Shown: positions 34,369 to 44,640, counted from the first letter of the stretch. The stretch: DNA of 64,000 bases from Cycas panzhihuaensis (GCA_023213395.1 CM041465.1:31751741-31815740), one strand, 5' to 3'. The notes: generated by a model not told the origin, from the letters alone. Made by a program: numbers and translations.

Positions 34369-35524
34369 AATCTATATGAAACAACCCCCTAATTTCATTT
34401 GCGGTTCTAATCTTGTGTGTAAGTTAAAAAAAATCTTTATATAGCCTAAAACAAGCTACTCGAGCTTGGTATATAAAGATAGATGATTACCTTACACAAA
34501 ATGGATACACTAAGTGCATTAGTGATCCCAATCTCTACTTCAAACGTGAAAATAAAAATATTACTATCTTAATTCTTTACGTAGATGATATAATACTCAT
34601 CAATTAAAAACTATCTTAATGGACAAATTTGAAGTGACCAACTTAGGTCTTTTACATTATTTCTTAGGTTTGTAAATTTGTCAAACAAATTCGAAGATAA
34701 CCATTTCACAACCCAAGCACACACTTGATTTTATCAAAAGATTTAACATGGAAAATGCCAAACCAACCCCTAATCCTCTACAATCACATGTTAAACTATC
34801 AACTGAGTGTCCAACACCTCTATTTGACTCTACTACTTATTGCCAACTTATAGGCAGTTTAATCTACCTAACACATACCCGCCCAAACATCTTGTATGCT
34901 GTAGCTCTTTACTCCAGATACATGCAAAAACCTCACTAGTCTCACTAGAAAGCTGCAAAATGAATTCTAAGATACTTACAAGGTACAATATTTCATGGCC
35001 TAACCTATCACTCATGTAGTACCAACCTAAAATTAATAGGCTATACTAACTCAGATTGGGCAGGAGACTCAGATGATCGTAAGTCAACAACAGGTTATAT
35101 TTTCTTTCTAGACACTTTACCAATTACTTAGTCTAGCAGAAAAATGAAAGTATTAGCCCTATCCACAACCGAAGTTGAATATCGTGCACTTGTTGAAGCC
35201 AGTAAAAAATCACTATGGCTTAAATCCCTATTAAGTGAATATGAATTAGTTTCTAACTCTTCAATTGAAATTAAAGTTAATAATCAAGGTGCGATTTCTA
35301 TTGCTGCTAATCCTGTTGCTCACTCTAGAATAAAACACATAGAATTACATCAACACTTTATACGTAATCTTGTAAATGATAAAATTATTCACTTGTCTTA
35401 TTATCCTATAGACTTGCAGATTGCAGACATTCTTACAAAGTCATTGACCGAAGTAAAGTTCTTAATGTTCAAAGAATTATTGAAGATTGCAGAAGTCCTT
35501 ATCAAAGGGGGGTCAACATGCTGA
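34369..35524 (+). pseudogene. pol: Copia-3 RT 3' part and RNase H
   Basis: It continues from 28332: IYMKQPP, KKSLYSLKQATRAWY, LYVDDIILI (34575-34605), FEVTNLGLLHYFLG, then SLIYLTHTRPNILYAVALYSRYM, DSDDRKSTTGYIFFL, LSTTEVEYRAL and VNNQGAISIAANPVAHSRIKH. The last 126-codon frame (35144-35524) is open through ADILTKSL. A G-run (AAAGGGGGGTCAACATG, 35504-35520) and a second purine tract (35595-35602) precede the 3' LTR. Confidence 0.9.
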
Positions 35525-35602
35525 AGCCTTCTTCATCTTTATCTTCTCTTCTTACTTCTTCTTATGTATTATCTATTGTATAAAAGATAATATTAAAGGG
35601 GA

Positions 35603-36113
35603 TGTTAGAATAATATTATGTTCTAATGTTACCTTTTATGTTATTTTATTAAATAATCTTATTGTTATAAGGTTCATTGGAAAAGGACAATTATCTTTTC
35701 AACGAACCTCTCCTGTTTATCTCTTCCTAGATTCTAGCAAGTTGGTCCTACTGGTCTTAATGGTTCAAATGCTGGTCCAAATGGTCTGGAGGTGGTCAGA
35801 ATGGCCAGGAGGTCATGAGGTTGGTCAATTGGTCTGTTGTTCATCTGTTCATAACAAGTGAGAGAGAACGAGATCCTCTTGAATACTGCAACGTATATTT
35901 TATTTATTATTAATATATGTAACTATTTTAGAGGTGGTCTTTTCATCCCCATTAGGGGGTTTTTCCACCTATCCAATCTCTGTCTTAGTGTGTGATATAT
36001 TTGAATAGTTTTAAGGTTAATTTATATTTACATGCAAATTGATATTTATATATAAAAATTTTTCTGTTATTAATAAAAACACTGCAAACGGTAAATAATC
36101 CCTCTCTCCATCA
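35603..36113 (+). repeat. Copia-3 3' LTR
   Basis: 511 bp, TGTTAGAATAA to CTCCATCA, followed by TTTAG. It retains the 264 bp deleted from the 5' copy, including a GGTC/CTGGTC-rich segment (35740-35830). Confidence 0.9.
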
Positions 36114-36118
36114 TTTAG

Positions 36119-37014
36119 CATACTAGGCCCTCGAGGCTTGTTTTAGCCCATACAACGCCTTTTTTAATCTGCAAACAAGATTTTCCTACCCATGTTGGAC
36201 AAATCCTTCGGGCTGCCTCATGTAGACTTCCTTCTCAAGATCACCATTTTAAGAAGGTGCTTTTTACGTCTAACCGGTAAATCTTTCAATTGTTTTGTGC
36301 TGTTGGGGCTATTACAGCTCTCACAATGTCCAATTTGGCTACTGGTGAGAATGTCTCCTCATAGTCTATTACAACAATCTGAGTATATCCTTTGGCAACC
36401 AATTTAGCCTTGTATTTGCTTATTTTTCCATCAACAACTTCTTTAATTTTAAATACCCATTTGCAATTCACCATTGATTTACCTGGAGGTAGATTTACTA
36501 GTTCCCAGGTCTAATTTTTAGAGATTGACTCCATTTCTTCGTTCATTGCAGCCTCCCATTCTTTGTGTCCTTTTCCCTCTTCGACCGATTGTGGTTCTAT
36601 GTTTGTGAACAGAGCTTGATGTCTCTAACTCCTTGTCTTGTGAGTATATATACCACCTTTACTTTCTTCAGTGGTTTTAAGATATCGTCTTGCCATCCTT
36701 TTTTCTTTCTTTTTCTCTTCTTCTTTAGTGCCTATATCTGCAGAAGGCAATCTTTCTTCTCCGACCATAGAGATTTCATGAGATGCCCTCTCTAAATCAT
36801 TGGTCTCTACGTCTTCTAAGGTGATTCCAGATACTTCTTCAGCAAGAGGTTCTATTTGTAAAATTCCCTTGGGCGCCTCTTCAACTATGTGTTGAATTGA
36901 TGTGTCCTTTATGAGACCAAGTTCATTGAAAACAACATCCTTAGTTATATAGACCTTATCTATTTTAGGTTCTATACATTTGTAGGCTTTTGAATTTTTA
37001 CTGTATCCTATCAT
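36119..37014 (-). pseudogene. pol: Copia-M integrase tail, linker and RT N terminus
   Basis: Minus strand: MIGYSKNSKAYKCI (end of integrase), an acidic linker with EEEKKKEKRMARRYLKTT, then CKWVFKIKEVVDGKISKYKAKLVAKGY, DYEETFSPVAKLDIV and, in another frame near 36130-36180, the KKALYGLKQ-type block. It stops at the Copia-3 target; RT resumes at 22998. Confidence 0.87.
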
Positions 37015-37699
37015 AATACATTCTATGCTTTTAGAATCTAGTTTTGATCTCTTCTTATCTAGAATGTGGACAAAAGCTTTACATCCAAATACTCTTAAAT
37101 TACTTACATCTAGTTTGGTTTCAGTCCAGGCTTCTTCTTATGTGATTTGCTCTAGGATACCCTATTGTGTTGATACCCTACTCTTAGATTACTTACATCT
37201 AGTTTGGTTCTGGTCCAGGCTTCTTATGGTGTGATTTTCTCCAAGATACCCTACTATGCTGGCTGCTTCAACCCAATAAATTTTTGAGATCTGGCTCTCT
37301 TCAATCATGCTGCAAGCCATTTCCATAATAGTCCTGTTCATTCGTTCGGCAACCCCATCGTATTGTGGTGTGTACGGAGTCGTGACTTGTCTTCGTATTC
37401 CATGTATCTTGCAAAAATTAAAAAAATCTTTTGAGCTATATTTGCCTCCACCATTTGACCTGACACATTTTATTTTGGCTCCAAATTCTAGTTCGACTTC
37501 AGCTTTAAACTCTTTGAATTTTTCAAAAACCTCAAATTTGTTGTAAAGAAAATAAATCCAGGTTTTCTTAGTGCAATCATCAATGAATGTTAGAAAATAC
37601 CTCGCACCATTAACTGAGCAGGGTGTAAGGGGACTACATAGATCAATATGCACCAAATCTAGTTTATTTTGGCCCCGCCTATTGGGTGAAGGATCTAGA
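37015..37699 (-). pseudogene. pol: Copia-M integrase core, second Asp lost
   Basis: Minus strand: LVHIDLCSPLTP (first Asp), YFLTFIDDCTKKTWIYFL, RSNGGGKYSS (normally DNGGEY, so Asp is Asn), RRQVTTPYTPQYDGVAERMNRT (Glu kept). The sequence GVAERMN is preserved. An about 60-bp imperfect direct duplication (37084-37250, TACATCTAGTTTGGTT) lies in the C-terminal part. The N-terminal zinc domain is absent, cut at IR-1. Confidence 0.87.
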
Positions 37700-38265
37700 T
37701 GTCACACTCCACTACACTAAAGCAATGTCATATAATAAGAGCAAAATGAAGAGAACAAGATTGAGAGCAAAAATGAGAGGTGAGAATTATGACTCTCCCT
37801 TTCACATTCAACCTTATATATCAGAGTACATGCAGTAGGGTTTCCAAAAGAATTTCCCGCCTAATGACATGATCCTGAAATTACACTTAAATATAAATGA
37901 AATTACATTTAATTATGTGAGTTAGCTAACCTAAAGTCACCTTCATATAATTAATCTAATGACCTTAATGCATTAACATCCATCAATCCCCCCCTTAATG
38001 GTAAAAGGTCATTAGATTAATTATATGAAGGTGACTTTAGGTCAACTAAGTCACATAGTTAAATGTAATTTCATTTAAGTGTAATTTCAGGATCATGTCA
38101 TTAAGCAGGAAACTCCTTTGGAAACCCTAATACACATCCTTTGATATATAAGACTAAATGTGAAAGGGAAAGTCATAATTCTCACCTCTCATTTTTTCTC
38201 TCAATCTTGTTCTCTTCATTTTGCTCTTATTATGTGCCATTGCTTTAGTATAGTGGAGTGTGCCA
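37700..38265. repeat. IR-1: 566-bp near-perfect palindrome with LTR-like arms
   Basis: Left arm 37700-37975 and right arm 37995-38265 are inverted copies, about 90 percent alike, with an about 19-base spacer. The outer ends are TGTCACACTCC and GGAGTGTGCCA. Read outward from the centre on the minus strand, the left arm starts TGTTAATGCATTAAGG after GGGGGGGATTGATGGA, as an LTR does after a polypurine tract, and ends TGTGACA. The arms hold a TATA-like TATATA and no coding. Flanking 5-mers are CTAGA and AGTGA, so no target duplication. It sits between gag and integrase of Copia-M where protease should be. Alternatives are a foldback MITE, or two LTRs joined head to head. Confidence 0.85.
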
Positions 38266-39118
38266 AGTGATAGGGAAAGTGACTTGATTGTCCACAATGA
38301 TAACAAATGTCAAAAGCATGACAGTTGCTTGAAAAATGTCTGGGTTTTCCGCAATTGAAGCAGACTCTTGCATCCCTTGGTGGTGTAGATCTTCCTCTGC
38401 CTCTTCCATCGATCCAACGTCCTCTGAAGGTTAATGCTGGAGTACGACCTCATCCTCGAAGGCTTGACTGACCGCGTCCTTGTCCCATGCTAAACCTTGA
38501 TACAAAGGCTTCTTCTATTTCAACAGCATCTTCTTCATATCGTTTATTTCTTTGTTCTTGATTTAGCATATGACCTGTCAACCCCTCAAATGTGATTTTT
38601 ATTGTTTGACCACTTCCTATCAACATGTTGACCATATTATCGAAAGATTTGGGAATTTTATTCAGAACAAGATGCACCAGTTCTAGATCTGAGATTTTAT
38701 CTCCTGCGGTGACAAGCTCATTTTTTATACTATTTATTTTGGCCACAAATTCAAATACAGATTGATTTTCCCTCATTTTAAGCTTGTACAGTTCTTCTTT
38801 GATCGCGATTATTCAGGCTTCATTTTTTTGACTGAATAGAGAAGTTACTATATTCCAGATTTTTGGGGAGGATTATACACTGTCCACATAAGACAAAAGA
38901 GAGTCTGAAATGGAGAGTTTGAGGATTCCAATTGCAATATTATATTTTTCTTCCCAAGTTATTTGGTCAACTATGTCTGTGGGCTTTTTCTCTTAACCAG
39001 TAACAATTTTCCAAGCTCCTTTTGCTCTTAAAAGGCCCTCAATCTTAATTTTCCAAAGACTAAAGTTCATTTCTGTGAGTATGTCAGCTTCAAGAAGAGC
39101 AACAATAGAGGAAGCCAT
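38266..39118 (-). pseudogene. gag: Copia-M gag, broken
   Basis: Minus-strand ATG at 39118, MASSIVALLEADILTEMN, then SLWKIKIEGLLRAKGAW. Stops follow at several Trp/Gln-type codons. The open part 38776-38450 has SVFEFVAKINSIKNEL, LNKIPKSFDNMV and TFEGLTGHMLNQEQ. Two zinc knuckles follow, CFNCGKPRHFSSNC and CYHCGQSSHFPYH, the second cut off by IR-1. Two knuckles and this N terminus resemble Copia-4. Confidence 0.85.
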
Positions 39119-39816
39119 TTGAAAATATTAATGAAGGACTTCTTAGCATAGAATACTAAGCCATACGACTGTACGGTACGAATTTGTACAGAAAATCAAG
39201 TTGTACGGATGAAAGAAAAAAATGTGTCAAATGATAGATCTAAATGAGAGGATTCCAGATCTGAAGGAATTATTTCAAAAAATTTAGATCAAAAACTGAG
39301 GTCGAAATCCACGGCGACGACTAGGGTTTCTAACAAGAAATCTTTATTTCTTACAAAATACTTGGAGAAAACTGCAAAAATTTAACCCAATCACTTGATA
39401 TCATATCAACTTAGATAGGATTTTTGGTCAGTTTGTACTCGGATTTATTGCTCAGATCTTAAGAAAAAAGCAAAGAATTGCTCAAACCCGCGCCCACTGA
39501 AAATTGGTTGAAACTACATTAAGGAGTGACTTTTGGTCTTCGAGCCTTTAGAGAGAAGTGACGGCCTCGCAAAGACGAACCTTCCTGTGAAATTTCAGAA
39601 TTTTCTAAGCACTTTGAATTCTGTCTGTATTGTCCGTACTTTTCTGTACAGATTCATACAATTTCCATACTAATTACTTTTTCTTTCTTCTTCCACTGCT
39701 ACTTTGTCAAATAGCCTCGTTTTCTTTGACTAATCTCGATCTGCACTTTGAATTTAGTCTCTTTTTTCAGTTCATAGAACTGATCTTTCTTCTCTTCCTC
39801 TTCTGTAGAATAGCCT
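39119..39816 (-). other. Copia-M leader with GTACGG motifs
   Basis: Non-coding, about 700 bases. It contains GTACGGTACG (39171-39180), TTGTACGGAT (39211-39220) and GTCCGTAC/GTACAGA words near 39628-39650, similar to words in the Gypsy-3 and Copia-4 leaders. Confidence 0.7.
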
Positions 39817-39828
39817 GCTCTGATACCA
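39817..39828 (-). other. Copia-M primer binding site
   Basis: Minus-strand TGGTATCAGAGC directly adjoining the LTR. Confidence 0.93.
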
Positions 39829-40026
39829 TGAAAAACCAATGTTCTTTGATGTATCTATTGATATGATTTCAATAACTATTTATACAGTACATTTGAGAGT
39901 CGGTTTCAAGTTGGTTTTATAACTACCTCTAAACTGACTAATCAATGTGTGCCACTTGGCATAATTACAAAAGGGTTTTATGTTACTTAACCCTAATACA
40001 GTTGAGATAAAATATTACTCTTTACA
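39829..40026 (-). repeat. Copia-M 5' LTR
   Basis: 198 bp, minus-strand TGTAAAGAG to GGTTTTTCA. A TATA box TATAAATAG lies at 39877-39885 on the minus strand. It aligns loosely to the split 3' LTR, sharing AAAACCC and TGCCA words. Confidence 0.65.
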
Positions 40027-40570
40027 GGCAGTAGGATTTGTTAGAAAATTCATAAAGGGCTATGCACACCTAGTAGCTCCATTCACAGACTTAACCAAGA
40101 AAGACGTGTTTGCTTCGAACCCGAAAGCAGAAGAAGCATTCAGTGATCTCAAGGAAGCCATGGTAACAACTCTAGTTTTAGCAACCCCCAATTTTTCAAA
40201 ACCGTTCGTATTGTAGTGTGATGTATCAGGGTTTGGAATAGGGGTAGTCTTACTCCAAGATGAATGACCAATAGCTTATGAGAGTCAAAACTTGAATAAC
40301 CGAGAAAAACTCAAACTAATTTATGATAAGGAAATCCTCGCAATCATGCACGCCATCCAACAATTGCGACAATATCTATTGGGGAATTTATTTCAGGTGC
40401 ACACAAATCATGATAGTCTGAAATACTTCCTCAGACAAAAGACATTGTCTGATGAACAACAAAAATGGGTTAGTAAGTTGCAGAATTTTGACTTCACGAT
40501 AGTATATAAGGAAGGCAAGGAGAATATTATAGAAGACACATTATCACAAATCCCAGATGAAACAAAGGAA
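40027..40570 (+). pseudogene. pol: Gypsy-2 RT connection and RNase H
   Basis: GFVRKFIKGYAHLVAPFTDLTKK is the conserved gypsy block after RT. FVL-stop-CDVSGFGIGVVL, LIYDKEILAIMHAIQQLRQYL, HDSLKYFLRQKTLSDEQQKWV and LSQIPDE follow. Two stops (40216 and 40266) break it. Confidence 0.88.
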
Positions 40571-41640
40571 GGTTCTTCATTGCAGTTGATCTCAACAATT
40601 ACACCCTCATGGTTAAAATCTCTCAGAACTAAATATATGGCAGATCCAAGATACCAAAAACTCTTAGATAACATCAAGGGAAGCAATACAAATAGATACC
40701 AACAAAAGGGCAATCTGATTCTTAGGAACAGCAAAATCTGTATTCCCAAAAATTCCAAATTAAAAGGATTATCGGAGGATAAAAGCATCGTACTTTTGGA
40801 AGGGCTTGAAATCAGATGTCCAAAAATTCGTGACAGAATGCACTACTTGTCAACAAAATAAGGTAGAATGTGTAAAGACCCTGGGTCTGCTACAACCCCT
40901 ACCAATTCCCAACCAAAAGTGGGAAGAAATTTCAATGGATTTTATTACAGGTCTCCTAAAATCAAAAGGTAAAGATGCTATCCGTGTCACAGTCGATAGA
41001 TTAACAAAATATAGTCATTTTCGAGGGCTACAGTCAATAGCAAAGGCAAGTGACGTTGCAGAACTATATATGAAAGAAATCTATAGATTACAAGGGTTTC
41101 CTAAAACTATTGTTAGCGATAGGGACCTAAAGTTCACTAGCAAATTTTGGAAGGACTTATTCAGAATTGCAGACACGAAATTGCACGAGCATAGTTTATC
41201 ATCCTTAAACACATGGACAAACATAGATAGTCAACAAATGTTTGGAAGGCTATTTGAGGAATTTCTACTCGAATAAACAAAATCAATGGCACAAGTGGTT
41301 GCACTTAGCCGAATGGTGGTATAATACAGCATACCACTCTTCCACCAAGATGACACCTTTCCAGGCTCTTTACGGATACCAATTGCCATCCCTATTGCCA
41401 TGGCACGGATTGTCCCAGGTTCAGGTTGTCCAAGAACACCAAAAGCAGATGGAAGACATAGTTAAAATTCTTAAGGATAATCTGGCGATAGCAAGGAATA
41501 GAATGAAACAGCAAGCAGAGCAGATGCGCAGCGATCCAAAAGGAGCTTCTAGAAAAATGACTAGGTTTTCCTCTGGTTGCAACCATACAAACAGACATCA
41601 TTAAGCAAGACAAATACACAAAAGCTCGCTCCTTGATATT
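40571..41640 (+). pseudogene. pol: Gypsy-2 integrase, catalytic Glu replaced by stop
   Basis: Zinc domain CTTCQQNKV, SMDFITGLLKS (first Asp), VSDRDLKFTSKFW (second Asp). In the third block the frame of DGQTEIVNK reads HGQT, TAG, IVNKCLEGYL, so Glu is a stop (about 41224-41229). WHKWLHLAEWWYNTAYHSS and PFQALYGYQLP continue in the open frame 41242-41604. A frameshift falls near 41170-41200. Confidence 0.88.
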
Positions 41641-41985
41641 TTGGACCATATCAAGTACTGGACAGAATCTAAGAAATAGCCTACAAACTTAAGCTACTGA
41701 CAACAAGCATGATCCATGACACTTTTCATGTTTCATGGTTGAAGAAAAAGATCAGCGACAAGGTAGTACCGCAGACATCCTTACTAGAACTCAATGAAGA
41801 AGGAAAAATTATACTAGAACCAGAGGGGATCCTCCAAACTTGCACCAGGCAACTTCGAACAAGACGAATCAGAGAGTACCTCATAAAGTAGCGGACGTTA
41901 GATGCAGAAGACGCAACATGGGAGTCAGACAAATGGATACAATAGTTTCCAAAACTATCGATGCTTTAAGGGAAAAGCATGCTTT
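41641..41985 (+). pseudogene. pol: Gypsy-2 integrase C terminus and chromodomain
   Basis: FHVSWLKKKISDK is the end of integrase; PEGILQTCTRQLRTRRIREYLIK, a TAG, then RTLDAEDATWESDKWI gives a chromodomain with its W-E-P/S-like end. KHAFKGG then precedes the polypurine tract. Closely parallel to Gypsy-1. Confidence 0.85.
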
Positions 41986-41997
41986 CAAGGGGGGAAT

Positions 41998-42034
41998 TGT
42001 TGCGTTCTAGATAACCCCTCTCTTTAGGGCCCTG
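41998..42034 (+). repeat. Gypsy-2 3' LTR, first 37 bp
   Basis: TGTTGCGTTCTAG right after the polypurine tract; interrupted at CCCTG by Gypsy-3 and continued at 47825. Confidence 0.75.
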
Positions 42035-42358
42035 TGATAGGTCTTAGTTTTAAGTAACATTGTAAAAAGGTACTTAAGTGTACCCCACTTCTTTACATTA
42101 TAAAAGTTACTTAGGAGAACTTAATTAATAATTAGGTACACAGGTGACAGGTATACAAACTAACTTAAGTTTGTATAAAAATGTGTAATACTCAAAGGAA
42201 GGAATGAAGAAAAGAAAGTGACATTCTCTCTCTCCTCTCTTGAGGCTTCATTCAGGCTCAGTTTCTTTCTTGAAAAACACTCCCAGTCCTGAAAAATTTC
42301 TCATTTTTGTGAACTATTTGTGTCTAAATTAAGGAGGGCTGAGATCAAAATCATATCA
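42035..42358 (+). repeat. Gypsy-3 5' LTR
   Basis: 324 bp, TGATAGGTCTTAG to ATCATATCA. A TATA-like TATAAAAATG lies near 42174. A CT-rich run (42224-42240) follows the presumed promoter. Confidence 0.93.
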
Positions 42359-42360
42359 AT

Positions 42361-42373
42361 TGGTATCAGAGCC
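42361..42373 (+). other. Gypsy-3 primer binding site
   Basis: TGGTATCAGAGCC two bases after the LTR; iMet type. Confidence 0.93.
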
Positions 42374-43230
42374 AGCCGGTCTCTCGGATGAAGATTCAGA
42401 ACAATTTTTCAGACCTTGCAGAGGTGTACAGACAGCCGTACGGACACCGTACGGACTTGTACGGACCAAAAAAATAAGTGCTCAGATTTCGATGAAATTT
42501 TACCAGAAGGAGCGCACAAGTACGTACATCAAACTTCTCTAAAGGATCGAAGTCCAAATCTCATCCGAAAATGGAGAAAAAGGCAAAAATTGAAGGGGCG
42601 GGTTTGAAGTTTCAAATACAGATTTCTTCAAAAATACTCAGGCAAATCTCTTCAAACTGCCCATGAAATCTTTGTTATGAATAGATCTATCCATCAAATA
42701 TAGATTTATAGCATAAAATTTCTTCATTTTTTGTAAATGAACCAAAATAACTTTCAAACCCTAGTCGCAAAAATTGGTTTAGCAGTGAATAACTCCATAA
42801 ATAAAGATCTGATTCCAAAACGGATTGTAGATTCTTAAAGGCGCCTCAAATACCTTTCTTTTGAGACCCACTTCGATTTTGGCCGTACAAATTCCGTACG
42901 ACCGTACAGCCATACGGATTCGTACATTTGGGTTGAATTTTGTCATTTTTTTTAGTTCTTTTGCAATTTCTCCATCACTATATATATAAAATGCCAGAAG
43001 CCCTATCCGTAGGCAGGCATATTTCATTAATTTTTCTCTTGGGCATATTGCCATAAGCCCTTTTCATAGGCAGGCGTACCCCATTCACATTGCTCTTTTC
43101 ATAAGATCTCCTTTTGGGGCATATTGCCATAAGCCCTTCTTCTTTAGGCAGGCGTACCCCCATAAAAATACAATTGTTCGGGCATGTTGCTGTAAGCCCT
43201 TCTTAAAGGCAAGCGTACCTCGCTCCAATC
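42374..43230 (+). other. Gypsy-3 leader: GTACGG words and repeated units
   Basis: Near the PBS, CCGTACGG occurs at 42436-42443 and 42447-42454 with TGTACGG right after; a second cluster lies at 42882-42925 (CCGTAC, CCGTACG, CATACGG, CGTAC). The last 240 bases are four degenerate repeats (42991-43226). No coding region is supported. Confidence 0.75.
42991..43226 (+). repeat. Four degenerate repeats just before Gypsy-3 gag
   Basis: Units near 42991, 43041, 43117 and 43180. Full units read GGGCATATTGCCATAAGCCC, then a T-rich gap, then AGGCAGGCGTACCC. GGGCATAT/ATAAGCCC can pair as a small stem. The last unit ends five bases before the gag ATG. Irregular spacing (50, 76 and 63) argues against CRISPR. 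Confidence 0.8.
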
Positions 43231-44159
43231 ATGTCTCCTGATCAAGAAGATCAATCACATCCCGACCTCACAAAAATCTTAACACAAGAGCTTCGAGAAC
43301 AGCGTCAAGATGCACAAACTTTTCAACAAAATTTAGTTTCCAGCATGATGACAATGTTTCAGCAAATATTGCATCAACAAAGTATTCCAACAGCTGTTCC
43401 GATTCAACCAACTTTGTTCAAGTTGGATGCTAAAATTAGTATCCCACTTTTTGAAGGTACAATGGATGCTGACAAATTAGATGCATGGCTTCAGAGTCTC
43501 AAAGCCTATTTCAAAACACAACTCACGGAGGCACACAAAATAATGGTTGCCAAAGTGCATATGGTGGAACAAGCATTAACATGGTGGCAGTCATATTCCC
43601 GTGATAAACCATTTTGGGATACGTCAACGGACTCACTACACGTTGGCTTCATCTCCGCCAAGTTGCAGGCCAAACAATTCAAGAGAATATTGATGAATTT
43701 GTTAAGCTTTCCATACAGTTAGAAATTTCTGATTCTGACCACATTCTCAAGCTAAAGTTTATTGGTTGACTCTTTTCATCCTTACAGCGTGAAATGGAAC
43801 TTCTTCAAATTCCTACGCTTGATGCAGCTTATCAATTTGCTCTCAAAATTGAAAATAAGCTACAACGAAGACCACGACCACCTTCAGCATCTGCATCTAC
43901 ACCCAGGACATTTGTACCTCGAGCAAATAATACAAGGAAATATTGTTCTTTCCACAAGATTCAAGGCCATACAGATGCAAAATGTCGGGCACAGCAAAAA
44001 CCTCGTACCTTGATCGCTGAAAATCAGGCTTCGACAAAATCCACTGACATCATAGAGGTACCCAACCCATGTGCTCCCGATCCTCATCTTGTGTTAATGA
44101 CTCATCGAATATTCTACTTCTCAGTGAGAAAAACTTTTCACACAGAATTGTCAAATTAA
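43231..44159 (+). pseudogene. gag: Gypsy-3 gag
   Basis: ATG 43231 opens 163 codons: a Gln-rich coiled-coil-like N terminus, then ISIPLFEGTMDADKLDAWLQSLKAYF and ALTWWQSY, the gypsy capsid core. A frameshift near 43690 moves the rest (LQIPTLDAAYQFALKIENKL, Pro/Ser-rich linker) to the frame ending at 44159. The knuckle CSFHKIQGHTDAKC (43944-43987) is of CCHC type. Start chosen because it follows the leader repeats. Confidence 0.88.
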
Positions 44160-44640
44160 AGATCGCTTGGTTCTCTGTATCATTGATAATGGAAGCATGA
44201 AGAACTTGATTTCTCAATTGATAGTGGATTCTTTACAATTAGTAAGCAAGCCACACCCTAAGCCATATACTCTTGGATGGGTAAAAAAGGATGGCCAAAC
44301 AACCCTGGCTGATAAAATGTGTACTGTTACTTTCGCTATTCCACCATTTTTGGATACTGTTGATTGTGATGTCACTCCTATGGACTGCAGCGACATACTC
44401 TTGGGACAACCCTATTAGCATGATCGACGAGCATTATATGATGGGTATCACAATACCTATACACTACATAAGAATGGAAAGGCATATAGGTTGTCTTCAT
44501 GTACAATGTTTCTCCATCTTTGGCCGTTATTACAGGGAATCCTGCAGTCAAACTTGCCAACACCTCTAGGCCAATGGCGCTTTGTGTAATTCGTCAGGCA
44601 ACTAAAGAAAATTGTACAAAGATGCCTCTTAAAGCAATAA
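44160..44640 (+). pseudogene. pol: Gypsy-3 aspartic protease
   Basis: LCIIDNGSMKNLIS has Asn in place of Ser in the DSGS site but keeps the Asp. CSDILLGQPY closes the domain, with a TAG just after (44416). Downstream text (SPSLAVITGNP) is in another frame and leads to RT. Confidence 0.82.

Larger units (their letters stand above)
22999..36113 (+). mobile_element. Copia-3: decayed Ty1/copia carrying Gypsy-1
   Basis: 5' LTR 22999-23245 (internally deleted), 3' LTR 35603-36113, target duplication TTTGG/TTTAG (22994-22998 and 36114-36118), iMet PBS. Without Gypsy-1 the element is about 7.1 kb. Protein blocks are heavily frameshifted, and over the shared 245 bp the LTRs differ at about 12 sites. 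It interrupts the RT gene of Copia-M. Confidence 0.9.
2309..40026 (-). mobile_element. Copia-M: old minus-strand copia split by four insertions
   Basis: Pieces in 5' to 3' order on the minus strand: LTR 40026-39829, PBS 39828-39817, leader, gag 39118-38266, integrase 37699-37015, linker and RT 37014-36119, RT 22998-22547, RT end and RNase H 10949-10345, 3' LTR 10344-10293 plus 2430-2309. The gaps are Copia-1, RLX-1, Copia-3 and IR-1; the first three are flanked by target duplications that rejoin the frame. Its two LTRs are only loosely alignable (for example TAATGTTTCATCT against TAATATTTTATCT near the start), so it is the oldest layer here. Protease and the pre-integrase domain are missing around IR-1. 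No target duplication is seen at its own ends. Confidence 0.85.
40027..42034 (+). mobile_element. Gypsy-2: 3' half of a chromodomain gypsy
   Basis: It starts abruptly in the RT/RNase H connection right at the Copia-M LTR and runs through RNase H, integrase and chromodomain to a polypurine tract (CAAGGGGGGAAT, 41986-41997) and the start of its 3' LTR at 41998. Gypsy-3 splits that LTR at 42034; it resumes at 47825. The 5' half is not in the window. Confidence 0.88.

Noticed and set aside
35487-35861. 124-codon plus-strand frame at the Copia-3 3' end
   Set aside because: It runs from the RNase H end through the purine tract into the LTR, which is non-coding in copia elements.
37700-38265. Calling IR-1 a standard MITE
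   Set aside because: No target duplication, ends resemble LTR ends, and a polypurine-like tract lies in the centre; left open as a palindrome.
42991-43226. Possible CRISPR-like array
   Set aside because: Repeats are degenerate, spacing is 50-76 and irregular, and the array sits in a retrotransposon leader of a plant genome.
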